Below the pieces are notes generated by a model. The model was not told the origin of the DNA. It was given only the letters and a program-made list of their open reading frames with translations, and ran no database searches. Position numbers and translations under genes: made by a program. Positions 47,098 to 57,016 of a stretch of 64,000 nt of DNA are shown piece after piece (position 1 is the first letter of the stretch; the number at the start of each line of letters is the position of its first letter). This stretch comes from Temnothorax longispinosus. Its lineage: Eukaryota; Arthropoda; Insecta; Hymenoptera; Formicidae. The stretch is taken from the NCBI RefSeq assembly GCF_030848805.1, contig NC_092360.1, positions 3,162,001-3,226,000 of the forward strand, read 5' to 3'.

Positions 47098-47825
47098 GCT
47101 CTAGTTTTTAAGCAACGGGATCGAAAGTGCAAAAAACCGTGTTTTAGGTCATTTTTTAATATCTGTAGAAAAACAACGGGAGCTCCTGAAATCTTCTGAT
47201 TGGCATGAAATAAAAGCTTAAACTATGCCGTTTTAGGCTATAGATTGAAATATTAGGTGCCATTAACTTAAAGTACTCAGTAACAGTTTTTTATACGAGC
47301 GCGCGCCGATTCTTCCACATGCTTTCCTGGCCGCGCGCACACAATACTTTTCAATGCTTTATTTGTTTAATTTTGTGAAAAAAAAGAAAATAGAAAATTA
47401 TTGCACACTGTCAGCTAACATACTTTAATTTTTAGTTTTCTTGTACCGTTCCTTTATGCTTTCTAAGAGGAAGCTTTGTCTCGAAAACTAGAGCTAGCTA
47501 TAATAATCTAATATAAAACGTATAACAAATTTAAAATCAACAACAGTAAATCACTCTCAAATTTAATACGAAATGATAAAATAGTTGGAGAGCGGAGAGA
47601 ACAGTGCACGCGGCTCGTATAAAAAACTCGAAAAAAAACTGTTACTGCAGAGTACCTCAAGTTAATGGTACCTATTTCGATCTGAAACCTAAAATGACAA
47701 GGTTTCAAGCTTTTATTTCATCCCAATTAGAATGTTTCAGGAGCTCCCGTTGTTTTTCTACTGTGTTCAAAAATGACCGAAAACACGTTTTTTAGCACTT
47801 TTGACCCCATTTATTTAAAAAACCA
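47098..47825. repeat. Foldback element 1, about 200 bp arms
   Basis: Left arm about 47098-47305 and right arm about 47611-47825 are inverted: AACGGGAGCTCCTGAAA and TTTCAGGAGCTCCCGTT, AAAAAACCGTGTTTT and its diverged partner, TATACGAGC and GCTCGTATA. The arms are diverged, so it is older than the 32.3 kb hairpin. Confidence 0.8.
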
Positions 47826-47835
47826 GATACGACTT

Positions 47836-48384
47836 ACAAGGAAACCTCGCGAAGTGGAAAATTCTGATTTTAATATAACTTTCCACACATGTAGGGGGAG
47901 TAAAAAGGTGAATTTAGATATTTTTTGTAGCTGCCCAAAAACGGTTTTAAGGGGTGAAACCACTCCTCATATGTAGAGCAGCTTTTTGCTTTTCTCGATA
48001 TATTTCGAAAAGTATTCGAGATATCAAAAAATGTTTCAAATAAAAGTTTTATGGTAAAATCTCCTCTATTCAACAACATTAATATTATATTTTTTAAAAA
48101 TAATTTTTTAAACAAAAATTTTTTTTTCAAAATTTTATTAATGTGTAAATAAAGATGTTTTTACCATAAAACTTTTATTTGAAACATTTTTTGATATCTC
48201 AAATATTTTTCGAGATATATCAAGAAAAGCAAAAAACCGCTCTAGTATGAGCAGTGGTTTCACCCCAATTAAAACCGTTTTTGGGCAGCTACAAAAAATA
48301 TCTAAATTCATCTTTTTACTCCCCCTACATGTGTGGAAAGTTATATTAAAATCAGAATTTTCCACTTCGCGAGGTTCCCTTGTT
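47836..48384. repeat. Foldback element 2, about 230 bp arms
   Basis: Left arm 47838-48065 and right arm 48160-48382 are inverted: AACCTCGCGAAGTGGAAAAT, TTTCCACACATGTAGGGGGA, GTAGCTGCCCAAAAACGGTT and CATAAAACTTTTATTTGAAA appear in both. It abuts foldback element 1. Confidence 0.88.
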
Positions 48385-48459
48385 AGTATTTTCAAGACTA
48401 GATTCTTGTTCAGCGCAACCAAATCAGTATAAAATACTTATTCTCATAAAAGCAATCTG

Positions 48460-48680
48460 AAAACGATAAGATTTTGTTGACCAGTGTAATTTAGCCATAG
48501 TAGCAAAATCTTTTTGCAATTATTACTAAAGTAGCGAAAGTTCAGCAAAACTTTTTGCTATTGCTACAAAAGGTTTTGCTATTATTGCAAAATTAATAGC
48601 TCTCGCTGCGAAAAATGTTAGTTAGCCCTATAATAGAAAATTCTTTTGCTATAGCAGCAAATCCTTTTTTTCCGAGTATA
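48460..48680. repeat. Region of reiterated TTTTGCTA / TAGCAAAA motifs
   Basis: About ten degenerate copies of TTTTGCTAT or its inverse (TAGCAAAA, GCAGCAAAT) in 220 bp. Clear TIRs were not found. Same texture class as 38000-38500. Confidence 0.45.
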
Positions 48681-48867
48681 TCTCCGAGTATGTCCGAGTA
48701 TGGTATGTATGTTTAATAGTTTTTCTAAATATATGTAATATGTTTGATAATAATTATTAATATTAAAATATACAATAATATATTAGTATAGTACAATAAT
48801 ATGTTATTTACATCAATAATGTGTATTATGTTAATACATATTTTTAAATTTTAAATAAAGTAATTTA

Positions 48868-49429
48868 CAGGGTGCTTTAAAAAAACGTTAACACTTATGG
48901 AAGTAACTTTTTTGAAACGAGAAACAGAACTGATATGGCACAAGATATCTTACAAAGTAACAAATGTATTTTGCCTTCAAAGAGTCTCCACTTGTTCACC
49001 ATTGTCAAAACACATTCTTGCAATGTTCTCCAAGTGGTCTTCAGTACTTTGAGGCACATCTCTTTGGATATTGTTCACAATCACATCTACAATTTTTGGT
49101 CGGAGATCTTGTACGTAATTACATGGCTTCGTAGGATAAACACCATTATTTTACCATCTTCTACAGCCAGAAATCACGCAATCTCCAACAGAAAATTGTA
49201 AATGTGATTACAAATTACAACAATACAAAGAAACGTGCCTCAGAGTTCTGGAGATCACCTGGAGAAGATTCCAAAGTTGTATTGACAATCGATGGTGAAT
49301 AATAGAATGTAAATAAGTGAAGACTCTTTAAAGTAAAATACATTTGTTACTATGATATCTTGTGTTATCAGTTCTGTTTTTCTAGAAAAAGTTACTTCCA
49401 TAGTGTTAACATTTTTTTAAGCACCCTGC
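48868..49429 (-). mobile_element. Tc1/mariner relic in head-to-head arrangement
   Basis: Ends CAGGGTGCTTTAAAAAAACG and TTTTTTTAAGCACCCTG are inverted next to TA. The minus strand of the left half encodes VYPTKPCNYVQDLRPKIVDV, then IQRDVPQSTEDHLENIARMC, which resembles the C-terminal region of Tc/mariner DDE transposases. The right half carries the same region inverted (GTGCCTCAGAGTTCTGGAGA), so two 3' halves face each other. Confidence 0.65.
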
Positions 49430-50542
49430 ATATTGTTATATATTTTACTAATCATAGTATAACACATTACTATTAATATATTATAAATAATACAATAAAT
49501 GTAAATGTTATTATATTAATAGCATAATATAATATTAATAATATATATTAAATATTATTTAATATTCAATTTAAAATACTAAATATATATTTTTAATTTT
49601 ATTATAATACCTATAAAATAATATTATTAAAATATTATTATTTAATTTGTATTTTTATATTAGATAAATTTATTTTTTTATATTAATATTATTCCCTCTC
49701 TCTTTATTTATATTTATAATTTATTTATATAGTATATGGTAATTTTAAACATTTTAAAATGTATGCCAATGTGTATGTAATATATTTATCTCTGATTTAC
49801 AATAAGTTCTATTTTTATACTACATATTATCTCCTCTTTTTGCAATAGTCATTTTATTGACTAATTGTCCGTGTCTCTGATATAGAGATGATATAACTAA
49901 AATTTGATAAGACTAATATGAGAATAGAAATAAGCACGAAGATAAACCTAGTATATTCAAGTATAATCCAAATAAAATATGGAATATTTTATGGAAATAT
50001 GACATATAAGTGTCAATATTAAATCGTTATTTGCATGCCTTTCAATAATGTAATGAAATATGCTAATATAGTCTCTCTATAAAATTTTATTTTTTTTCAA
50101 AAGGATAGGAAGATTGTTGAAAAGAAATCAAGAGATATTTTTTGGCGAGGCATTGCAGGAGATAATTCAACAATAAAAAAATAAAGATTAAAGGAAAAAT
50201 AAAGCAAGAATTGTCAGAGCTGAATTGAGGAAGAGAAGAAGAAACGGCTATATAAACATGATAAATAAAAAAATGAAGTAAAAGGAGTATTGAAGATGGA
50301 AATTGGGGTAAAGAAATTATTATGAAAAGTTTGTCAAGGAAGAATTTAAAAAATCGATTTTATATACATAGATATATTATATATATATATATATATAAAA
50401 ATAGGATAAGGAAATGTATTATAAAAGGGAGTATATATATTTCTTTTTATTACATAATTAAATATTATAGATATACATTTCCATACACCAATTAGCGATA
50501 TAATTCAAATAAAAAATTGCTAATTGTTGAAATCAAATAATT
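49430..50542. other. AT-rich intergenic sequence
   Basis: Nothing recognised apart from short TA runs (about 50375-50395). Confidence 0.5.
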
Positions 50543-51830
50543 TTATTCAGAATCGCCTAATAACTCTTTTTGTTTGGTTTCCAACATTTGTTCAGCTTTA
50601 TCTACATACTGATGACTAAGAATATCTATATAATTTTCTATTCTAAATACTAGATCTTTAGCTAGTTTCTCCTTTTGCTTTACTACCTTAATTTGTTTAT
50701 TGCGTATCTGTCTAACATGGTCACAACATTTCACATAAAAGCTTTTTGCGTTCTTACTTAAGGTTTCTCTGTGTTCCTTTGTTACTCTGTAATGTAAAAA
50801 CATATGTAAATGTTTTTGTACTAATCTAATTGTAATCTGAGCCAGAATAATATATAGTTATGTTCAGTTATTATATTTTTATATTAATTTTATTTTATAA
50901 ATAGATGACATAGAAATAAATAACTAATTAAACAGCTAATTACATGCTATTTTACTTATAAACTTTTATTACATGTTGCTTATAGAATTTAATAAACAAT
51001 TTTACAAAAATATAATTAATAATACCCTCATACTTTTTTCTGAAAATACATCAGCATCATAAGAATATTCCTATAATTCAATTTTTTCTTAAACTTGAAA
51101 AAATATTCGAAACTATAATATATTCTGGCTTTTAATAACTATAAAAATTATGGAAGTTTGAAGACATTTTCTTTTTTATAATAAGATAGTAATATTTTCT
51201 TTAAAAAACTTACTTAGGGATAGGAACATAAATTGTAGTCCCATCCTGTTGCGGATTTAGCTTCATCTGATTCTTCATAAGGCTCTTCAGAATATCTGGA
51301 ATAGCTTGTGGAAAGGTAGATACATTCAACACTACCAATTTAGGTTTACGACTAATTTGTGCAAGCTCTTGCAATGTGTAATCTTTGCCTTCAAATTTGA
51401 TGGATAACATCTCAATAGCACCTATACTTGATCTTACTGACAAGTGCTGAGCAAAGTCATTTTTTAAGTCTTCGATTGCCTTGTCGAGTTGAGATACCAA
51501 TTTATTAACATCAACAACTTGTTCGAACTCATTATAATCAATATGCTGTGTCTTTTGCTTCTTTTCGCCACGGTTTTTGCTTTTTGACAGCATAGAGGTC
51601 GTCAAAAAGCTTCTTGCATTATTCACTTTGACGCAATTGTAAAGTGAAAAATAAAAAATGTCACAACATTGACCGATTTGCAGAGACCTTCGCTGGCTCT
51701 GGAGATAATGTATTCCTTTATTTGATGAACAATAATGTACATATTTTTTTATCGGTTTTAATGCTGAAATTACTGCATAACTTCTTAACTGAGTATTGGC
51801 ACAGAAACGTATGCCTATTAAACTTCCCAT
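50543..51830 (-). CDS. MRRF: Ribosome-recycling factor, mitochondrial
   Basis: Two exons, 51830-51214 and 50786-50543 (CCTAA|GTAAGT donor, TTACAG acceptor, phase 2), giving 286 aa; human MRRF is 262. The first 90-100 residues are rich in Arg, Ser and hydrophobics with few acidic residues, as expected for a mitochondrial presequence. The RRF fold follows (about 110-286): LDKAIEDLKNDFAQHLSVRS, then the LVVLNVSTFPQAIPDI..L strand-helix region, NPQQDGTTIYVPIPKVTKEH, and a C-terminal helix bundle with KNAKSFYVKCCDHVRQIRNK. It releases ribosomal subunits after termination in the matrix. AATAAA (50547-50542) overlaps the stop codon. Its upstream side faces the MITE pile-up. Confidence 0.93.
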
Positions 51831-52073
51831 TTTCTTACTGTCATAAAATATTCAATGTAATCACAGAGTACAGTAGTATTATTTTTGTAGTAGATTATTA
51901 TTGTAATAATATAAATATATTAACATATACCCAATATATTTGGATATTTATTTAGTAGTATTCATACTCTGTTTTCAAACAGTATAAAATATTATACACG
52001 TTACTATAGATCTGCACGTGTACGTACACATTGCAGTAATACCTAACCTTAAGGCCATTGCACGTAACAAAGA

Positions 52074-52257
52074 TTAAAGGCCTTCACACATAAAATCGCG
52101 TAAGAACGTAAAACGTCAGCGTAAGAAAATCGACCAATCCCAATCAAGTATTGTGCTGTCCGTAACCACAGTAGGGGGAAATACTTGATTGGGATTGATC
52201 GATTTTCTTACGCCTACGTTTTACGTCCTTACGACATTTTATGTGTGAAGGCCTTAA
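52074..52257. mobile_element. Hairpin MITE B (GGCCTTCACACATAAAAT ends)
   Basis: TTAA at both edges (52074, 52254). Arms of about 75 bp: GGCCTTCACACATAAAATCG, CGTAAAACGT, AAGAAAATCGACCAATCCCA. Loop about 30 bp. Confidence 0.88.
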
Positions 52258-52267
52258 GCCATAATCG

Positions 52268-52418
52268 TAAAGCAGGGAACACAGACTTTGCATAACGCAT
52301 AATACGTAAGCATAAGAAAACTGATTGGTCTATTTCCTTATGCACATGTGTATGGACCAATCAATTTTCTTATGCTTACGCATTATGCGTTGTTCAGAAG
52401 TGTGTGCCCCCCGCTTAA
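52268..52418. mobile_element. Hairpin MITE C (TTGCATAACGCATAATACGT arms), copy 1
   Basis: Arms include GGGAACACAGACTTTGCATA and AAGCATAAGAAAACTGATTG, inverted at 52354-52418. A second copy is at 53835-53992. Confidence 0.85.
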
Positions 52419-52516
52419 GCCTTGAGAAATTGTTCAATCACAGTTGAATTTGAAGAGAACAATTGACTGTGATTGGTCAATTTTTTTAGGGCTTAGGACT
52501 TAAAACACCTATTGTA
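52419..52516. mobile_element. Hairpin MITE D, left-truncated copy
   Basis: CCTTGAGAAATTGTTCAATC and its partner GATTGGTCAATTTTTTTAGG. The right end AAAACACCTATTGTA matches the complete copy at 54020-54139; the left terminus is missing where it meets element C. Confidence 0.75.
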
Positions 52517-52523
52517 GACGGGC

Positions 52524-52634
52524 ACTAAGGCCGTAAGAAAATAATAAATCAATCAGTGCCAATCACAGTCGATTATTCTTCTCGTGCTCGAAAAATAATC
52601 GAGTGTGATTGTTCTATTTTCTTATGGCATTAAG
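52524..52634. mobile_element. Hairpin MITE E
   Basis: CTAAGGCCGTAAGAAAATAA at the left, its inverse at the right. Loop-proximal CCAATCACAGTCGATTATT at 52559. Confidence 0.8.
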
Positions 52635-52827
52635 GTCTATCCAGACAAACTTGCATAGCGCATAAACATAAGCATAAGAAAATTGATTTAAAATTTTCGT
52701 CGCGAGAAGAATAATCGACTGTGATTGGCACTGATTGGTCCATATACATGTTCATAAAGAAATAGACCAATCCGTTTCTTTATGCATATGGTTATGCACC
52801 TATGCAAGTTTGTCTGGATAGACCTTT
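52632..52827. mobile_element. Hairpin MITE F (AAGGTCTATCCAGACAAACT ends)
   Basis: Arms of about 45 bp with GCATAGCGCATAAACATAAG. Its middle contains the inverse of the E core (AATAATCGACTGTGATTGG at 52710), so it is composite. Confidence 0.85.
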
Positions 52828-53076
52828 AAAGGTGGAAGCACATAAAATTGCAGGAGCCATGAGCACGAATGCAGAAGCCATATGCGCATGCGCTATGGTG
52901 TCTGCATACTGCCTATGGCTTCTGAATTTTCAATCTACATACACTATGCTTATATATTTTTATGTAGATTGAAAATTCAGAAGCCATAGGCAGTATACAG
53001 ACACCATAGCGCATGAGCATATGGCTTCTGCATTCGTGCTCATGGCTCCTGCAATTTTATGTGCTTCCACCTTTAA
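52826..53076. mobile_element. Hairpin MITE G, near-perfect 115 bp stem
   Basis: TTAAAGGTGGAAGCACATAA at the left, inverse at the right. The arms continue with AGGAGCCATGAGCACGAATG and CTATGGCTTCTGAATTTTCA with almost no mismatches. Loop about 20 bp. Looks recent. Confidence 0.92.
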
Positions 53077-53321
53077 GCCCCTTGCACAATGCCAGGCAAC
53101 AGGCAATAGGAACAGGGAATAGAAATCAGAAATCATGTATAAATGCAGAATAAACAGTGACACAGGCAATAGACACAGAGTTTCCGTCACGTTGGAAATT
53201 CTGTGCCTATTGCCTATTGCCAACCAATCATAGCATTTGAATTTTTTAGGTTGTAATTAACGATTTTTTGGTTATTTCCTGTTCCTATTGCCTGTTGCCT
53301 GGCATTGTGCAAGGGGCTTTA
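53073..53321. mobile_element. Hairpin MITE H (AAGCCCCTTGCACAATGCCA ends)
   Basis: Ends of about 45 bp, with GGCAACAGGCAATAGGAACA inverted at the right. An inner inverted pair (AGGCAATAGACACAGAG / TGTGCCTATTGCC) is nested. End sequence is related to the element at 1448-1685. Confidence 0.87.
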
Positions 53322-53838
53322 GGGGATCCTAAAGCCGTCTGTAATACCGACAATCGTACTTTTCGCTTTATTTTTTATTGGCTTTATGGATTTGAAAAAT
53401 TCTTGCACAGAATTAAAGTATGTGCTCTACTCTGTGGACGACCACCGATTTTGTAACAAAATAAGTAAATAAGATAATAAACAAAAATTCACTTTAACAA
53501 ATATTTGCTTCGTATAAAAATTCTACAACTTGATGTTACAAAATGAGGGTGCAGGTCCATTCAGTAGACATTAAGGAATATCATGCCGTTTGTAGAATTA
53601 GGCTGAGACTCCAAACAAAAAAGTTAAGCGAAAAGTACGATTACGTGAACGTAATGTACGTGATGACACCGGACCAGCAGTATTGCGTGTAGCGAGAGAT
53701 GGCGCAGCAATCGAAACAAGGACAGATGCCTCTCGTTAGACAAGGACAGATATAGATATATGACATAGAAAACAGGATTAGAAATGTTGACATTACCGAC
53801 ATCGAGGAAGTTCGGGCTTCGCTTTAGGATCCCCTTAA
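53318..53838. mobile_element. Element I with AGGGGATCCTAAAG ends
   Basis: AGGGGATCCTAAAG at 53321 and its inverse CTTTAGGATCCCCT at 53822. A second inner inverted pair is CAATCGTACTTTTCGCTT (53351) and AAGCGAAAAGTACGATT (53627). About 520 bp, no clear ORF. Confidence 0.75.
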
Positions 53839-53992
53839 GCGGGGAGCACACACTTTTGCATAACGCATAATGTGTAAGCATAAGCATAAGAAAACTGATT
53901 GGTCTATTTCCTTATGCACATGTGTATGGACCAATCAATTTTCTTATGCTTACGCATTATGCGTTGTGCAGAAATGTATGTCCGGGCCCTTA
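53835..53992. mobile_element. Hairpin MITE C, copy 2
   Basis: Same arms as 52268-52418 (TTGCATAACGCATAATG, AAAACTGATTGGTCTATTTC, inner loop identical), with a CATAAG duplication in the left arm. Confidence 0.88.
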
Positions 53993-54019
53993 CGATTACG
54001 ACTAAATGCCCATTTATGG

Positions 54020-54139
54020 TACAATAGGTGTTTTAAGCCCTAAGCCTTAAGAAATTGTTCAATCACAATTGAATATGAAGAGAATAATTAACTGTGATTG
54101 GTCAATTTTTAGGGCTTAGGGCTTAAAACACCTATTGTA
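54020..54139. mobile_element. Hairpin MITE D, complete copy
   Basis: TACAATAGGTGTTTTAAGCC at the left and the inverse ending CACCTATTGTA at the right. Inner CAATCACAATTGAAT / ACTGTGATTGGTCAA arms. Confidence 0.9.
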
Positions 54140-54159
54140 GATAAGTACTCGGGGTCTAC

Positions 54160-54411
54160 GGTCTACAATGGGAGCTTTCCAGCAAGCGACAAAGTCGACA
54201 CAGGTATCGTTTTGTCTTTGTTACTCATTGCCAAAAAAAAAAGATAGAACGACGTTTGTGTCGGCTTGTGTCACTTGCTGGAAAGCTCCCAATGTGAATC
54301 GCAAGTCGTGGGTCGCAAGAATTGACCAATCACAGTCGATTATTTTCCTTAAATTCAATTGTGATTGATTCATTTCCTACGACTCACGACTTACGACTCG
54401 CATTGTAGACC
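54160..54411. mobile_element. Hairpin MITE L, outer element split by a nested one
   Basis: GGTCTACAATG at 54160 and CATTGTAGACC at 54401 are inverted. After removing 54171-54294, the left arm continues TGAATCGCAAGTCGTGGGTC, matching the inverse of GACTCACGACTTACGACTCG. The CCAATCACAGTCGATTATT core is at 54325. Confidence 0.85.
54171..54289. mobile_element. Nested hairpin MITE with CAATG target duplication
   Basis: GGAGCTTTCCAGCAAGCGAC at the left, inverse ending GCTGGAAAGCTCC at the right. CAATG on both sides (54166-54170, 54290-54294). Inserted into the left arm of element L. Confidence 0.9.
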
Positions 54412-54551
54412 CGCATTATGGCTACACACACTTTTTCGTAATTCAGTAACAGTAAAGTGTGTCCCGGGGCTTATACGTCTCCCCACCATCCCGTGGCTTG
54501 ACTGAGGGAGCAAGGTTTTGGAACGCACTGCACTACTGTAGTTTACATACA

Positions 54552-54709
54552 GGGGCCCGATTCTCTAACGAGAAACGTATGCGCAAACTCTGCTCTAACA
54601 TCACGCTGCAACGTGATTGGCTATCGCACAGTTTTCAGCCAATAAGCTTGCAGCTTTTCTGTTAGAGCAGAGTTTACGCATACGTTTGTCGATAGAGAAT
54701 CCGGCCCCA
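54552..54709. mobile_element. Hairpin MITE N (GGGGCCCGATTCTCTAACGA ends)
   Basis: Arms of about 48 bp, with AAACGTATGCGCAAACTCTG and CTCTAACA inverted at the right. The inner part has GTGATTGGCT and AGCCAATAAG. Confidence 0.88.
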
Positions 54710-55376
54710 GCACGAGGCACGAGTGTGATCCTGCGAGCTTGCCATGTGTTTCTATCGGCAGACTACGAAATTTAAGATTCAGTACTTATAAGTCGCTAAG
54801 TCGCTTTCTATCGCATTGTTCGTCACTTTCGCTCACGTTTGTAGTTAACGTGGGAAGCTTATAACCAACAAATCGCTGTGGTAAACACGATACCGGCAAG
54901 AAACCAAAGCAGTTTACAGTAAATGTAATTTGCAGTAAAAAAGAAGAAGTGGAAGAACACGCCAATATTCGTAAAAAAGTATATCTGTTTATATCTAAAC
55001 TTCAAACTAATTAAATTAATTAAAAAATTACATAATGTGCTTGTAGCTTGTTTTTAAATTTTACAATACATATTATAGTGCAGATAATTATCTTCATATT
55101 TTTTTAAGTAGGAGATATGTATACATATATTATTTATATGTATGAATATGACAACTTTGCAATATATAACGTAAATATTTTTGTATGATCTGTCGTATCT
55201 TGTGTAAATGATTTTTCAAAGCTATTATTATATATATTTTGTTTGCTTGCCTTTGTATTTTTCCATACTCTTTCTTTTTTTAATAAAATGGATATGTATT
55301 CAAATTTTGGACGGAGAAAGAGAAAAAGCGTAAAATATAAAAAGTGGTATAACCAAACAAATTTCTATTGACATAA

Positions 55377-55497
55377 GGGCTGTTTATTTTAGCTGAAGCT
55401 TTTTGCACCGTTCATCTTTTCTCTTTTTCTTTTCACGTTGGATAGAAAGAGAGAAAAGATGAACTTTACGAGAAGGTCAGCTAAAACGAATAGGCCT
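55377..55497. mobile_element. 120 bp hairpin MITE (GGGCTGTTTATTTTAGCTGA ends)
   Basis: Left GGGCTGTTTATTTTAGCTGA and right TCAGCTAAAACGAATAGGCC are inverted with few mismatches. The stem continues with TTCATCTTTTCTCTTT and its partner. Confidence 0.8.
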
Positions 55498-55529
55498 AGA
55501 GTTGGGATAGTTCCCAGACAACATGCATG

Positions 55530-55590
55530 TCTCGGGATATAAGACGTCTTAAAGACGTTAATCAGACGTCTTATATCACGATTTGAGACA
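55530..55590. repeat. AGACGTCTT palindrome cluster
   Basis: ATAAGACGTCTTAAAGACGT then CAGACGTCTTATAT in 60 bp, flanked by ATGTCTCGGGATAT and ATCACGATTTGAGACAT. Resembles the right half of the element at 35853. Confidence 0.5.
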
Positions 55591-55887
55591 TTATTTTCAT
55601 TGAGTTAGTTTTTTTGTAAAATTTTTAAATTTTACTTTAACTGAAAGTACAATATAAACCACAGTTATATGAGATTTACAATGCTACAAATGTTCTTTAT
55701 GTTATTTGATATATTTGTGTGTTCTGTATATATGTGTGCTTAAGTTGTAAATTCAGAAAAAACTATAAGCGTAACTGTTATTTTCAGAGTAGTCTTTTGT
55801 ACGAAGCAGCGCAGTAAATACACACGGATAAGTGACTGCAACTTTTGCAACGTATACTGTTGAGAGTTAGAGAATAATCCGATTAAC

Positions 55888-57010
55888 ATGAGTAAAACAC
55901 CAGTTTCCATTCTTCAAGAGATGATGGTGAAACAGGGTATGATACCTGATTATGAATTGATACATGACGGTGGAGGTCGTCATGTGAATACTTTTACATA
56001 TCGTGTTATGTGCGACGGACTCAGTGCGACTGGTACAGGTCGTTGTAAGAAAGATGCGAAACATGAAGCTGCTAAAGCTATGCTAACAGAAATTGCTGCA
56101 CATAGAAACTATCCACAGTTGCCAGCTGCTACTACACCAACAATGTCTCCATCAAAGTCGCCATTTCATTCTGCTCCACCACCACCAAAGATACCAGCAA
56201 ATGTACCTTTTTTTAATGCTGTAGGTGAATTGCAGGTAATTATCTTAAATTTATATAATTAATATTATAATCACGTATATTTCTGGGTTTTTTCATTTTT
56301 TTTTTTTTTTTTTTTTATAGGAACTTTGTGCTGATAATCAGTTACAAGAGCCAGAATATATTCTTATTCGGGATATTGGACCACCACATGCCAGAATCTT
56401 TACTATTCGATGTAAAGTATCTAGTTTTGAAGAAGATGGAATAGCAACTACAAAAAAGCAAGCAAAGCATGATGCCGCAAAAAGAATGGTAGATAGAATA
56501 AAATGTCTTGTGAATAATTCAAACGATTTCCATAAAGAGAAAAGTGAAGAAGATTCTTCAAACTCGTCCATTACAACTATTGACACGGAATTAATGAATA
56601 AAAATGCCGAAGAACGTTACCGCGCACTCGCCAAAACGACAAGAAAGATTAATTTAGGTATTAAATTAGCTGAGTATCATATTAAATGGAGAGATTCCTT
56701 GGAGGAGGATAAGCGCAATAAAATATTAGAACAATTGGAATCTATTTTTCCCAACGAATTTTTTGGCAATGAATTCATTACTAATGAATCCATAACGGAA
56801 AAGATATCTGAATTGGCGTCTGTACTGTCAGAGATCGATGTAACAATTAAGACGAAGGATATAATTACAGAGCGTCATTATTTCATGAAAGCAATAGAGC
56901 TTAATACTTGTCCTTTTCTCATGCAGATTGGAATGGGAAGAAATGACGTGGAAGCTTCCTGGAAAGCATTATCCCAAGTGATAAAATCTTTAAAATTACT
57001 TTTATTGTAG
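55888..57010 (+). CDS. r2d2: dsRNA-binding protein of the R2D2/Loquacious/TARBP2 family, r2d2-like
   Basis: Two exons, 55888-56235 and 56321-57010 (TTGCAG|GTAATT, poly-T tract then TATAG), 345 aa. dsRBD1 (about residues 4-72) starts TPVSILQEMMVKQGMIPDYE and ends with the RNA-binding helix KKDAKHEAAKAML. dsRBD2 (about 110-182) starts NAVGELQELCADNQL, has a PPHARIFTIRC strand and ends with KKQAKHDAAKRM. The C-terminal half has no clear third dsRBD, although the last 30 residues (CPFLMQIG..SWKALSQVIKSLKLL) could be a degenerate one. Partners in this family load siRNA or miRNA duplexes with Dicer into Argonaute in the cytoplasm. dsRBD2 diverges from typical Loquacious, which favours r2d2; orthology is an inference. 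AATAAA follows the stop (57011). Confidence 0.8.
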
Positions 57011-57016
57011 AATAAA
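57011..57016 (+). terminator. Poly(A) signal of the r2d2-like gene
   Basis: AATAAA immediately after the stop codon; another AATAAA lies about 16 bases further on. Confidence 0.6.

Larger units (their letters stand above)
54710..55887. other. 5' flank of the r2d2-like gene
   Basis: Contains a small MITE (55377-55497) and a palindrome-rich patch (about 55530-55590). A possible 5'UTR acceptor (TTATTTTCAG) lies at about 55787. No other gene. Confidence 0.4.

Noticed and set aside
48935..49201. 88-codon plus-strand frame
   Set aside because: Complement of the mariner transposase remnant that reads on the minus strand.
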